64,000 nucleotides of DNA. Source: Mangrovihabitans endophyticus. Lineage in GTDB: Bacteria > Actinomycetota > Actinomycetes > Mycobacteriales > Micromonosporaceae. The position numbers and the translations under genes are program-made. The notes under the pieces are model-generated. The model had not been told where the DNA came from, did not search any database, and saw nothing but the letters and a program-made list of their open reading frames with translations. The stretch's first letter is position 1, and each line of letters starts with the position of its first letter. The stretch covers positions 120,363-184,362 of the forward strand of contig NZ_BMMX01000009.1 of assembly GCF_014646155.1 (NCBI RefSeq). Reading direction: 5' to 3'. Of the stretch, positions 16,002 to 23,911 are shown piece by piece.

Positions 16002-16928
16002 TCAGGAGGCCGCGACGAACAGCGTCCGGTACGCCGTGGTGTCTCCCGACCGGTACAGGGTGACCGTGAGCCGCTGGTCTGCGGGCACCACCAGGGACCC
16101 GGTCCACGAGCCGTCGCCCGCGGGAACCGTGCGCCGATCCACCCGCGCGCCGTCGGCACCGGTCACCACCAGGGTGTAGGGGCCGTCGGCGGCCAGCAGC
16201 CCGTCCGCGGTGAGGCGCAGCGTACGGTTCCCGTCGCCGTTCGGCGCGCCCGGCGGCGCCGCCGACAGGGTGGTGACCGTGACGTGGTAGCTCTCGTGGG
16301 CGCTGCGCAGCGACACCCATCCGGCGCCGCCCAGCACCGCCAGCACCAGCAGCAACGGCAGGAACTCCCGGACCACGCGGCGGCGCTGTTCACGTGCCTG
16401 GGCCTGGCGCACGCGCTGCTGCGCCAAGGCGAGCTGCTTCTCGGCCAGCCGCCGCCGCGCCAGCTCGGCCTGCTGGTCGGCCCGGCGCTGCGCCTCCTGC
16501 GGCGACGGCGCCTCGCGCACCACCGGAATCTGCACCGTCTCCGCCTCGGCCGTCCCGGCCGCCGGGCGGCGGCGCAGCCGCACCGGTCGCACCACCGCGG
16601 TCCAGACGATCAGCGCGGCGAGCGTCACCGCCGCCGCCGACACCGCCCACCACGCGCGGTCCAGGGGCATCCCGGCGGCGTTGCCGACGAGGCCGCTGAT
16701 CACCAGCACGCCCAGGCTGAGCGCGGGCGCCAGCACGGTCCGCTCCACCGCGGTCATGGTCTGCCGGCGGAACAGCACCTCGGTCAGCGCCAGGCCGGGC
16801 AGCGCGAAGCCGAGCAGCAGCGCGCCGGCCACCGCGAGCGGCTGCGGCGCGGCCAGCACCGCGACCGCGGCCAGCACGGTGACCACCGCGAGCAGCCGCG
16901 CGGCCAGCCAGTTCATCGGACGGCTCAT
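16002..16928 (-). CDS. DUF1616-like membrane protein with a coiled-coil loop
   Basis: A 308-residue protein. Residues 8-30, 33-52, 65-85 and 92-112 are hydrophobic segments, including LLLGFALPGLALTEVLF, which resembles the DUF1616 family found beside archaeal and actinobacterial polysaccharide genes. A charged, Gln/Ala/Arg-rich helix (about 140-190, RADQQAELARRRLAEKQLAL) predicts a coiled coil, followed by another transmembrane segment (about 193-212) and a beta-rich exported domain. ATG at 16928 overlaps the stop of the large upstream membrane protein (ATGA), so the two are made together and may form a complex. Function unknown; last gene of the exopolysaccharide operon. Confidence 0.75.
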   Translation of the reverse strand: MSRPMNWLAARLLAVVTVLAAVAVLAAPQPLAVAGALLLGFALPGLALTEVLFRRQTMTAVERTVLAPALSLGVLVISGLVGNAAGMPLDRAWWAVSAAAVTLAALIVWTAVVRPVRLRRRPAAGTAEAETVQIPVVREAPSPQEAQRRADQQAELARRRLAEKQLALAQQRVRQAQAREQRRRVVREFLPLLLVLAVLGGAGWVSLRSAHESYHVTVTTLSAAPPGAPNGDGNRTLRLTADGLLAADGPYTLVVTGADGARVDRRTVPAGDGSWTGSLVVPADQRLTVTLYRSGDTTAYRTLFVAAS

Positions 16929-19441
16929 GCGTTCCCCATCCGGTAGATGCGCACCGTGCCGTTGTCGTACAACCGGTCCACCCCGGACAGCGCGTCGAAC
17001 TTGCCGATCTGCGCGGCGGTCAGCGGCTGGGTGATCCGGCCGGCCCGCGGGTCGTTCTCGAAGTACGCCTCGCTGACCGGCAGTTGGGTGCTCAGCCGCC
17101 GGTCCACCACCAGATAGTCCAGGCCCAGGTCGGCGACCTTCTGCTCGTCGTCCAGCGTCCACTGGTCGGCGTAGTACAGCGAGCCCACCTCGCGGACCGG
17201 ATCCTGCCGCCCGTACGTGGAGGCCAGCGACACCGACGTCACGTCCCCGCCGACCCGGTGGCCCGGGCCGAGCGTGGTGCGTTCCCAGTTCGCGGCGTCC
17301 ACGCCGTACGCGTCCACCGACCGTTCGAAGCCGCCGGCCAGGTACGGGCCGGGCAGCAGCGAACCCAGCGGCGGCCAGCCGCCCGCCCGCGCGCCGATCA
17401 TCAGGATGGTGACCAGGGCGGACCCGGCCAGCACCCGCAGCACCAGGTTGCGGCCGGTGGGCGGGGCCACATACAGGGCCGGCTGAACCCACCAGCGGCG
17501 GCCCTCGGCGTCCCGCGCCGGCAGGATCTGCACCGCCCGGACCAGGGCGATCGCGGCGATGATGGAGATCGGCACGTACGTGAAGGTGGACAGCCGCCCG
17601 GCGATCTCCGGCCCGTTCTGCCCCAGGAACCGCACCCCGTTGCCGGCGAAGAAGATCGCGCCGCCGGCCAGCGCCGCCCACCGCCAGTCGTCGGAGTCCC
17701 GGCGCGTCACCATGTCCCGCGCGACCGCCAGGTAGAGCACGAACAGCCCGATCAGGCCGGAGCCCTGCAACACGAGCTGGCCAACCGACACCGGCGCGGA
17801 CACCGACCCGGCGCTGACCTCGTTGGTCAGCAACATCCGCACGGTCTCGACCACCTGCTCGGCGGGCGCCTCCAGATATCCGATCACGTCTCGCGCGACC
17901 AGCAGGATCCACGCGCTCACCACGGCCAGCGCCACGGTCGGCATGATCAGCGCCGACCAGCGCCGGGGCCGGTGCGTGGCCACCTCCGCCACGCTCACCA
18001 GCAGCAGGGTCGCGACGAGCGCGAACGCGGTGACGTGGTGGCACACCGTGGTCAGCCCGATGGACAGCACCGTGATCGCGGCGAACACCCGGCCGTTGCC
18101 CTCGCGCCAGCGCCGGTTCGCCCAGATGGCCAGCATGAAGAACGGCAGCGCCGCGGTCTGGTACAGGAACATCGAGCTGAAGAACAGGTAGTGCAGGGCG
18201 GTGGCGTAGATGGCGCAGGTGACGCCGGCCACCGCCGGCGAGTTGCTGGTCCGCAGCACCAACGCGAACAGCACGCCGACGAACACCAGGTGCGCCACCC
18301 CGGCGACCATGATGCCCGCCACGCTCACCGGCAGACCGGTCATCGAGGCGATCGCCGCGCCCATCTCGGCCAGGCCGGGGAAGTGGACGGCCGGTGGCAA
18401 CGCCGGGTTGGGCTGGAACAGCTTCCCGGTCTCCAGCACGATGGTGGTGGCCAGCCAGTGCTGCAACTCGTCCGGGAACCGGAACTGGTCCGGGGAGTAC
18501 ATCCACTTCAGCAGGTACTGGTTGATGGCCAGCCCCATCACCAGCAGGAACGATTCGGCCACGCCGGCCATGCGCCGGCTGAGCAGGCGCAGCACGACAG
18601 GGGTGAAGACGACGATCTGACCGATCCAGTACGCGACGGGGGCGCCCGCCGCGCTGTCCCGGCCGCCGGCGTAGGCCCACGCCACCATCAGCACCCCGAG
18701 GCTGGACACGAGCAGCACGAATGGGGCGTGGCCCAGATCCCACGGGCCGCCGCGCGGCACCCGGCGGCGTTCCCAGCGCGGGATCCGCCGTCGTTCCTGG
18801 CCGTGGGACGGGCCGGCGTCCGCGCGTGACGCCCCGGCGCCGGGGAGTTCGGCGTCGCGACCATCGGCGCGTTGCGGCGCGGCCACCCGGCTGGGCAGCC
18901 CGGTGCCGGGGCGGCCCGGCACCACCGGCGCCCGGCTGGCGGCCGGCACCGCGTCCGCGTCGCGGGCCGGTGTTGCGATGACGGCGGTGGCTTCGGGGTC
19001 GCCGGGTCGGATGACGGCGGTGGCTTCGGGGTCGCCGGGTCGGATGACGGCGGTGGCTTCCGGGTCGCCGGGCCGGATGACGGCGGTGGCTTCGGGGTCG
19101 CCGGGTCGGATCACCGCGGTGGCTTCGGGGTCGCCGGGTCGGATGACGGCGGTGGCTTCCGGGTCGCCGGGTCGGATCACCGCGGTGGCTTCCGGGTCGC
19201 CCGGCCGGATCACCGCGGTGGCCTCCGGATCACGCCGGGGCGGCCACGGCGCTCGCACCTGCACGCCGGTCCGCACCCGCGGCCGTGCGGAGCCGGGCCG
19301 CCGCGGGTGCGTGGCGTCATCCGGCGATTCGATCTGCTGGATCGACGACATCCGCTCGCGCGGCCCCGGTCCGTGCGGCGTGGCCGGGCGGACGGGCGTG
19401 TCGGCCGCTCGCGCGGCGTCGGGCGTCTTGTCCTTGTCCAT
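16925..19441 (-). CDS. Large polytopic membrane protein, GT-C/polymerase-like, with an octapeptide-repeat tail
   Basis: About 838 residues. The N-terminal 200 are hydrophilic and include eight tandem copies of DPEATAVIRPG (33 bp per unit). About 12-14 transmembrane helices follow, with loops such as FRFPDELQHWLA after the first helices, an Asp/Glu-bearing loop seen in GT-C glycosyltransferases, then a C-terminal soluble part ending LDYLVVDRRL and VDRLYDNGTVRIYRMGNA, reminiscent of YfhO/GT-C-like EPS proteins. Probably a lipid-linked sugar transferase or polymer handler; not proven. ATG at 19441 follows GGAAG by about 5 nt; a TTG at 19576 would lengthen it. It lies 174 bp after the GT2 gene and overlaps the next gene by 4 bp. 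Confidence 0.75.
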   Translation of the reverse strand: MDKDKTPDAARAADTPVRPATPHGPGPRERMSSIQQIESPDDATHPRRPGSARPRVRTGVQVRAPWPPRRDPEATAVIRPGDPEATAVIRPGDPEATAVIRPGDPEATAVIRPGDPEATAVIRPGDPEATAVIRPGDPEATAVIRPGDPEATAVIATPARDADAVPAASRAPVVPGRPGTGLPSRVAAPQRADGRDAELPGAGASRADAGPSHGQERRRIPRWERRRVPRGGPWDLGHAPFVLLVSSLGVLMVAWAYAGGRDSAAGAPVAYWIGQIVVFTPVVLRLLSRRMAGVAESFLLVMGLAINQYLLKWMYSPDQFRFPDELQHWLATTIVLETGKLFQPNPALPPAVHFPGLAEMGAAIASMTGLPVSVAGIMVAGVAHLVFVGVLFALVLRTSNSPAVAGVTCAIYATALHYLFFSSMFLYQTAALPFFMLAIWANRRWREGNGRVFAAITVLSIGLTTVCHHVTAFALVATLLLVSVAEVATHRPRRWSALIMPTVALAVVSAWILLVARDVIGYLEAPAEQVVETVRMLLTNEVSAGSVSAPVSVGQLVLQGSGLIGLFVLYLAVARDMVTRRDSDDWRWAALAGGAIFFAGNGVRFLGQNGPEIAGRLSTFTYVPISIIAAIALVRAVQILPARDAEGRRWWVQPALYVAPPTGRNLVLRVLAGSALVTILMIGARAGGWPPLGSLLPGPYLAGGFERSVDAYGVDAANWERTTLGPGHRVGGDVTSVSLASTYGRQDPVREVGSLYYADQWTLDDEQKVADLGLDYLVVDRRLSTQLPVSEAYFENDPRAGRITQPLTAAQIGKFDALSGVDRLYDNGTVRIYRMGNA
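18977..19232 (-). repeat. Eight tandem 33-bp units encoding DPEATAVIRPG
   Basis: The units are nearly identical on DNA (for example GACGGCGGTGGCTTCGGGGT on the + strand) and stay in frame. Each encodes a Thr followed three residues later by Ile, matching the pThr-x-x-Ile pattern preferred by many FHA domains. The tail precedes the first membrane helix and should be cytoplasmic. Confidence 0.9.
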
Positions 19442-19615
19442 CAGCTTCCATGTCCCCGTGGGCCGGTGGCCGGGTGGCGGCCGGTTCCGGGCGTCGTGCG
19501 TGGGCGTGCGGTGGCGGGCCGGTCCGGGCGGCGGCCCGCCCGGTGCGGACACCCCGTCGTCACCGAGGATGCCCAATGCCGGGCCGGGATTCCGGTGAAC
19601 CGCGCAGAGTCCACG

Positions 19616-20983
19616 TCAGCGGCGCCCCCGCCGGACGGTCCGGGCCGCGCGGCGTCCGCGCAGGTACGCCAGCGGTCCGCGCAGCATGCCCCGCCGGTTG
19701 GCGCCCAGCAGCTCGCGCGGGAAGTCCTCGCGCAGCGTGGCCACCCGCGGGCTGTCCGAGCCGGTGAGGTCCCGCAGCGCCGTGGGCGCGAGCCGCAGCA
19801 GCGGCCACAGCAGCGCCGGGCGGCGCAGCAACAGGCCGGTGTAGGCGGCGGTGAGCCCGGTGCCGTACCCGACCATCTGCTTGCGCAGACCGGAAAGGTC
19901 GCGCCGGTGGTAGTGGTGGGTGACCGCGCTGGGCTGGTAGACGATGGTGCCGCCGCCGAGCAGCACCTGGGTGAAGGCCAGGGTGTCCTCCGAGCCCATG
20001 GCCGGGGTGCCGGCGCCCAGCGCGGTGTCCCAGCCGCCGATGCGTTCGATCACGCCGGGGCGGAAGGTCATGTTGGCGCCGGTGCCGAACGGCGGCAGCG
20101 GGTAGAGCGGGCTCTGCCGGTGCGCGGTCGCCGGGGAGAACACGTCCGGGGTGAAGCCGCGGCCCTTGCTGTGCCCGCCGAACTGTTCGAACCACAGTTG
20201 CGCGGTGCTCTCCAGCTCGGCCGGCACGATCACGCCGGAGACCACGTCGGCGTCCGGGTGGTCGGCCAGCGCCCGGGCGACCTCGGCCAGCCAGTTCGGG
20301 TCGGCGTACTCGTCGTCGTCGATCCAGGCCAGGATCTCGCCCGGCGCGGCGGCGACGGCGGCGTTGCGGGCGAACGACAGTCCGGGCGTGGGTTCCCGCA
20401 GGTAGTCGACCGGACCACGGCGGGCTGCCGCAGCCACCGCGGCGGCGGTGGCGCCGGTGACCGGCGCGTTGTCCACGACCAGCACCCGGAAGTCCGGGTA
20501 CGCCTGGTCGAGCAGGCTGTCCAGGCACCGGGTCAGCTCCTGCGGGCGTTCCCGGGTGCAGACCACCACGGTGATGTGCGGTGCGTCGGCGAGCACCTCG
20601 CGCCGCCGGGCCAGGAAGGCCGGCTCGCAGGCCGGGGTGATCCCGTCCACGGGCAGCCGGTCCAGTCCCAGGCCGGCCAGTTTCGGGGCGAGTGGCTCGC
20701 TCAGCCCGGCCTGGACCGCCACGGCCAGTTCGGCGGGGCGCAGCCCGGTGTCCGGCACGTCCACGAGCACGGTGCCGAGCGGCTCGGTGAACAACCGCAC
20801 CAGGATCCAGGCGCGCGCCACCCGGCGCCCGTCGGCGGCCACCGCGGCGACGGTGGGCAGCGGGTCGGACAGGTCCACGTCCAGCACGACGGCGGGCAGG
20901 ATCTCCCCGGTGGGGGTGACCGGCGGCGCGGTCAGCATCCGGTGCCCGGGCCGCGCCGCGCGGGGGTCGACGCCGGCGGTCAT
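19616..20983 (-). CDS. Glycosyltransferase family 2
   Basis: A 455-residue protein: about 130 N-terminal residues of unknown fold, then a GT-A domain beginning HITVVVCTRERPQELTRCLDSLL, with the metal-binding AWIDDDEYADPNW (DxD) near residue 230, and GSEDTLAFTQVLLGGG acceptor-side motif with the ED pair. GT2 enzymes transfer a sugar from a nucleotide donor, here likely to a lipid-linked or growing exopolysaccharide chain on the inner membrane face. ATG at 20983 follows GGAGGTGG and overlaps the stop of the upstream GT2 gene (ATGA). The basic C-terminal tail (RGRRAARTVRRGRR) may anchor it at the membrane. Donor and acceptor unknown. Confidence 0.9.
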   Translation of the reverse strand: MTAGVDPRAARPGHRMLTAPPVTPTGEILPAVVLDVDLSDPLPTVAAVAADGRRVARAWILVRLFTEPLGTVLVDVPDTGLRPAELAVAVQAGLSEPLAPKLAGLGLDRLPVDGITPACEPAFLARRREVLADAPHITVVVCTRERPQELTRCLDSLLDQAYPDFRVLVVDNAPVTGATAAAVAAAARRGPVDYLREPTPGLSFARNAAVAAAPGEILAWIDDDEYADPNWLAEVARALADHPDADVVSGVIVPAELESTAQLWFEQFGGHSKGRGFTPDVFSPATAHRQSPLYPLPPFGTGANMTFRPGVIERIGGWDTALGAGTPAMGSEDTLAFTQVLLGGGTIVYQPSAVTHHYHRRDLSGLRKQMVGYGTGLTAAYTGLLLRRPALLWPLLRLAPTALRDLTGSDSPRVATLREDFPRELLGANRRGMLRGPLAYLRGRRAARTVRRGRR

Positions 20984-21957
20984 CGGGCCACCTCCGGCAC
21001 CGCAGGCATCCGCGTGGCGCGCCGCGCGGCGACGGTCTCCACCGCGCCGCCCAGCCCGGCTGCGGTGACGCCGGCCACCACGCTGCCGGCGCGCAGGGCA
21101 TGCCGCCAGCCCTGCCCGCGTACGGCGTCGGACAGGTTGCGTCCGACCGCGCGCGGCAGCGACCGCAGGTAGCTGCGCTCCGCGCTGAGGTTGTCGGTGC
21201 TGCTCTTCAGCCCGGCCATCTGGACCTTGCCGCGGCCCTCGGCATAGCACCGGCGCAGGAAGAACCCGAATGTCGAGTGGGAGCGCGGCACTTCGTGCCG
21301 GATGACGGCGTCCGGGACGTACATCCACCGGCCGCCGCCTGCGTCGCTCATCCGCAGGCACAGCTCGGTGTCCTCGGGGCGGTTCTGGGCGCCCAGCTTG
21401 CCGAAGCCGGTGCGGAAGCCGCCGACCGCGAGGAACGTCTCGCGGCGCACCACCATGCTCGCCGACCAGACGTTGCGGATCGGGGCGACGGTGGTGGGCA
21501 TGCCGGCGTAGGAGCCGCCGACCGCCCAGAGGAACTCGTCGGGCATCCATGCCGGGCGCGCGTCCTCCCAGGCCGGGTCGATCGCGCCGCCGGCGCCCAC
21601 CACGCCCGGGTCGGCGAACGGTGCCACCAGCGCGCCCAGCCACTGCGGCCCGGCCACCACGTCGTCGTCCAGGAAGGCGATCAGCTCCGTGGTGGTGTGG
21701 AAGGCGCCGGTGTTGCGGTTGCCGGAGACGCCCTTCTCGTACCGGTTCTCCAGCACCGTGACGCCGGGCAGGTCCCGCCGCACCCGGCGGAACATGGCCG
21801 GGTTGTGGTCCACCACGACCACGATCTCGGCGGGCGTGTGCTGCTGGGACCGCGCCGAGGCGACGGTCCGGACGAGCTGCGGCCAGCGCTGCTCGGCGTG
21901 GGTGGGGATGACGATGCTGACGGCGGCGCCGTGCGGTGCGGTGTCGTGCTGGTCCAC
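20980..21957 (-). CDS. Glycosyltransferase family 2
   Basis: A 325-residue GT-A enzyme beginning VSIVIPTHAEQRWPQLVRTV, with ENRYEKGVSGNRNTG as the donor loop, AFLDDDVVAGPQWL as the DxD metal site, and RPEDTELCLRMSDAG as the ED acceptor motif. This order matches cellulose-synthase-like and rhamnosyltransferase-like GT2 enzymes. GTG at 21957 is preceded by AGGAG. A C-terminal stretch around 285-315 is moderately hydrophobic. It follows the polyprenol-type GT2 by 47 bp and overlaps the next GT2 by 4 bp; three different GT2 proteins in a row imply a repeat unit of at least three sugars, an inference. Confidence 0.9.
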   Translation of the reverse strand: MDQHDTAPHGAAVSIVIPTHAEQRWPQLVRTVASARSQQHTPAEIVVVVDHNPAMFRRVRRDLPGVTVLENRYEKGVSGNRNTGAFHTTTELIAFLDDDVVAGPQWLGALVAPFADPGVVGAGGAIDPAWEDARPAWMPDEFLWAVGGSYAGMPTTVAPIRNVWSASMVVRRETFLAVGGFRTGFGKLGAQNRPEDTELCLRMSDAGGGRWMYVPDAVIRHEVPRSHSTFGFFLRRCYAEGRGKVQMAGLKSSTDNLSAERSYLRSLPRAVGRNLSDAVRGQGWRHALRAGSVVAGVTAAGLGGAVETVAARRATRMPAVPEVAR

Positions 21958-22004
21958 GAGGGGCTCCTGAGACGAGGGGACTCGGGCGGGGGCTCGGGCG
22001 GGAG

Positions 22005-22997
22005 TCAGTCGTCGATCGCGGTGCGTGCCCGCAGCCGGGCGACGTCACCACTGCGGTGCGCGCCGGCCGGGGCAGGCGCGCCGGGGCCGGCGTGCGGCGT
22101 GCGCTGGCGGGGCAGCTCGGGGCCGGACGGGGCCGGCGGGCGGACCATCCGGGTGACCGGGGCAGTGGCCACGCCGGCCGGGGTCCGCTGGTGCACCAGG
22201 ACCGCGCCGCCGCGGCGGGCGATCCGCTCGCGCCGGCGCATCCGGCCGTACTCGCTGAAGATGGTGCGCAGCACGCGGAAGCCGTCGCGGAACGTGTTGA
22301 GGTTGCTCTGCCCGTGCAGGCGGGCGTGCTCCACGCTGCCCACCTCGCCGACCCGCAAGCCGTCGGCGGCGGCCCGGATGTTGATCATCGTCTCGATCTC
22401 GAAGCCGTCGCCCCAGAGCTTGCTGCCGTCCACCGGGCGGGGCAGCGTGATGGCCGGCAGGTCCAGCGCCGGCACGACGCGGGCCCAGAACGCGTTGTAG
22501 CCGTAGCAGAGGTCGGTGAACCGGGTTCCGAACAGGGTGTTCACCACCAGGTTGAGCCCGTCGTTGCCGACCTTGCGCAGCCGGGTGATGTCGTGGCTGT
22601 GCCCGCCCCGGCCGAACCGTGATCCCTTGACGAAGTCGGCGCCGCCGACCAGTTCGGCGACGAACGCCGGAATCTCCGCCGGGTCGGTGGAGCCGTCGGC
22701 GTCGATCATCACGATGATGTCGCCGCTGCATGCGGCGAAACCGCAGGCCAGAGCGTTGCCCTTGCCGGTACGGGTCTGGTGCACGACGGTCACGTCGCTG
22801 CGGTGCTCGCGAGCCACGGCCACGGTCCGGTCGATCGACCCGCCGTCCACCACGATCACCTCGGTGACCATCGGCGGCAGCTTGGCGAGAACGTGCGGAA
22901 GGTTCCGCTCCTCGTTCAGCGTCGGAATGACGACACTTACGGTAGGTGATTTCACGCCGTCACTGGGAGTGGTGCTAGAGGAAGCCGAGGGCTCCAT
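22005..22997 (-). CDS. Glycosyltransferase family 2, dolichyl/polyprenyl-phosphate-sugar synthase-like
   Basis: A 330-residue GT2 protein of the DPM1/polyprenol-phosphate type: VSVVIPTLNEERNLPHVLAKLP, VIVVDGGSIDRTVAVA, TGKGNALACGFAACSGDIIVMIDADGSTD with the DxD, then LVVNTLFGTRFTDLCYGYNAF and GDGFEIETMINIRA, all hallmark segments of that branch. Such enzymes make polyprenyl-phosphate-linked mannose or glucose, or start a chain on a lipid carrier. No C-terminal membrane pair is seen; instead there is a Pro/Arg-rich tail of about 60 residues. It is the first gene of the - strand operon; the ATG at 22997 follows GGAAGGG. A promoter at 23080-23107 lies about 75 bp upstream. Confidence 0.92.
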   Translation of the reverse strand: MEPSASSSTTPSDGVKSPTVSVVIPTLNEERNLPHVLAKLPPMVTEVIVVDGGSIDRTVAVAREHRSDVTVVHQTRTGKGNALACGFAACSGDIIVMIDADGSTDPAEIPAFVAELVGGADFVKGSRFGRGGHSHDITRLRKVGNDGLNLVVNTLFGTRFTDLCYGYNAFWARVVPALDLPAITLPRPVDGSKLWGDGFEIETMINIRAAADGLRVGEVGSVEHARLHGQSNLNTFRDGFRVLRTIFSEYGRMRRRERIARRGGAVLVHQRTPAGVATAPVTRMVRPPAPSGPELPRQRTPHAGPGAPAPAGAHRSGDVARLRARTAIDD

Positions 22998-23079
22998 ATC
23001 GTTCCCTTCCGGGGGGCGGGCGATGCGGGAGAGATGGCGGTCTCCGGGGGCCGAGAACCGCGTCGTCCGGGTCCGACCA

Positions 23080-23107
23080 AATCTAGCAAGCCGCTACTCA
23101 GCGTCAA
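23080..23107 (-). promoter_or_regulatory. Sigma-70-type promoter of the exopolysaccharide operon
   Basis: On the - strand TTGACG (23107-23102) and TAGATT (23085-23080) are separated by 16 bases, the best housekeeping-type match seen in the window. Transcription would start near 23073, giving a leader of about 75 bases before the GT2 start at 22997. Confidence 0.7.
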
Positions 23108-23433
23108 CTGACCGAAAGGACTCGGTGAAGGAGACTATGTGGTTTCTGCTGGCCAACCGTATGAGCAGGGGCGGTTCCCTCGTGCAACAGGGGTAAACGT
23201 ATGGCGTCTTTCGTCACTGCACGTAATGGACATCTCCGTCCGGGACGGCCCATCACCGTCGTGCGGGAAAGGAACCTCGCATCACGCCGGAGACGGGCAT
23301 GATCAACCGCAAGACCAGAATGTCCGATAGCGCTGGGTGAATTAGATCACTTCGGGCATCGCTACTCTGCGTGTTTACATGGTAGCGAATTGGTTGCTCC
23401 GCGCGCCGCGTCGCCGCGTCGGCGGTCGATGGA

Positions 23434-23439
23434 TAGATT
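23434..23439 (+). promoter_or_regulatory. -10 element for the leader-like ORF
   Basis: TAGATT is followed by six bases and the ATG at 23446, so the predicted transcription start is the A of the start codon. There is no ribosome site. No convincing -35 box at 16-19 bases. Confidence 0.45.
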
Positions 23440-23445
23440 GTCGTC

Positions 23446-23508
23446 ATGATCGAAGCGCCGGCCCGGCAGCGTGCTGTGGATCTGACACTACTGAGAGTGA
23501 TTCGATGA
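23446..23508 (+). CDS. Twenty-residue leader-like peptide
   Basis: An ORF of 20 codons, MIEAPARQRAVDLTLLRVIR. The RAVDLTLLRV core resembles the short putative leader peptides with a VDL..RV motif seen upstream of many actinomycete genes (memory-based comparison). Its stop overlaps the next ATG as ATGA, so translation is coupled to the Cys-rich mini-protein at 23505. TAGATT sits six bases upstream of its ATG, suggesting a leaderless mRNA. It may simply permit translation of the second ORF, or act as a regulatory leader. Confidence 0.5.
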   Translation: MIEAPARQRAVDLTLLRVIR

Positions 23509-23645
23509 CCACGGATCAAGCGCTCTGTGTTTGTGGCCATCGGCTCGCCGCGCACGAGCATCTGCGTCGCGGCACCGACTGCACGACGTGCGGACCGCAT
23601 CGTTGTCCCCGGTACCGCCGCCGGCGCTGGTGGCGGCGAGCTTGA
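23505..23645 (+). CDS. Small Cys/His-rich, zinc-finger-like protein
   Basis: A 46-residue protein. Residues 8-38 hold CVCGHRLAAHEHLRRGTDC, then TTCGPHRCPRYRR: CxCGH, H-x-H, CxxC and a further Cys, arranged like a small zinc ribbon, with a strongly basic C-terminus (RRRRWWRR). Similar mini-proteins with CxCGHxxxxHEHxRxGTxC are common in actinomycetes, as far as I recall, with no assigned function. ATG at 23505 has GAGAGTG six bases upstream and overlaps the leader stop. An in-frame ATG at 23379 would add 42 residues but lacks a ribosome site. It could bind nucleic acid. Confidence 0.65.
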   Translation: MTTDQALCVCGHRLAAHEHLRRGTDCTTCGPHRCPRYRRRRWWRRA

Positions 23646-23790
23646 GAGCCGGGTCACCCGCTGCCGCCCTGCCGCCGGCCGGCACCCGGGCGTTGATCTA
23701 GGGTTTTGGCCGCTGGCGCGCACGAGCGCCACACGGTCGCGTGGCGGGGCCCGCCCCACAAGGGCCGGCTCCGCCATGTCGGCCCCAACA

Positions 23791-23817
23791 CGCCTCGATC
23801 ACTCGATCGGGGCGTTT
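23791..23817 (+). terminator. Hairpin between the mini-protein and the Ser/Thr kinase
   Basis: CGCCTCGATC (23791-23800) pairs with GATCGGGGCG (23805-23814) with one G-U pair and a four-base loop, followed by TTTGTG. It is about 145 bp after the mini-protein stop and 95 bp before the kinase start, so it may end the first transcript or attenuate the second. Confidence 0.5.
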
Positions 23818-23911
23818 GTGCTGTCCATGGCCCGGGTAACCGGACGTTGCCAGGGGTACAGCCCGCGCGCGGGGGGAAGACCGGAGCGCGGGCGGCGCGC
23901 GAGGAGGGGCG

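Larger units (their letters stand above)
22998..23445. other. Divergent intergenic region, mostly without genes
   Basis: This 448-bp gap lies between the exopolysaccharide operon (- strand) and the leader-like ORF (+ strand). It contains the operon promoter at 23080-23107. It is noticeably AT-richer than the rest of the window. A 19-codon frame at 23137-23196 is present but weakly supported. Confidence 0.5.

Noticed and set aside
18977..19232. CRISPR-like regular 33-bp repeats
   Set aside because: There are no spacers; the units are contiguous, in frame and encode a protein repeat.
23137..23196. Nineteen-codon ORF with AAGGAG upstream
   Set aside because: The gap between AAGGAG and the ATG is only 3 bases and nothing in the peptide is recognisable; kept only as a possibility.
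23700..23790. Possible tRNA or structured RNA in the GC-rich stretch before the kinase
   Set aside because: No cloverleaf or TpsiC-like GGTTCGA arm could be fitted.
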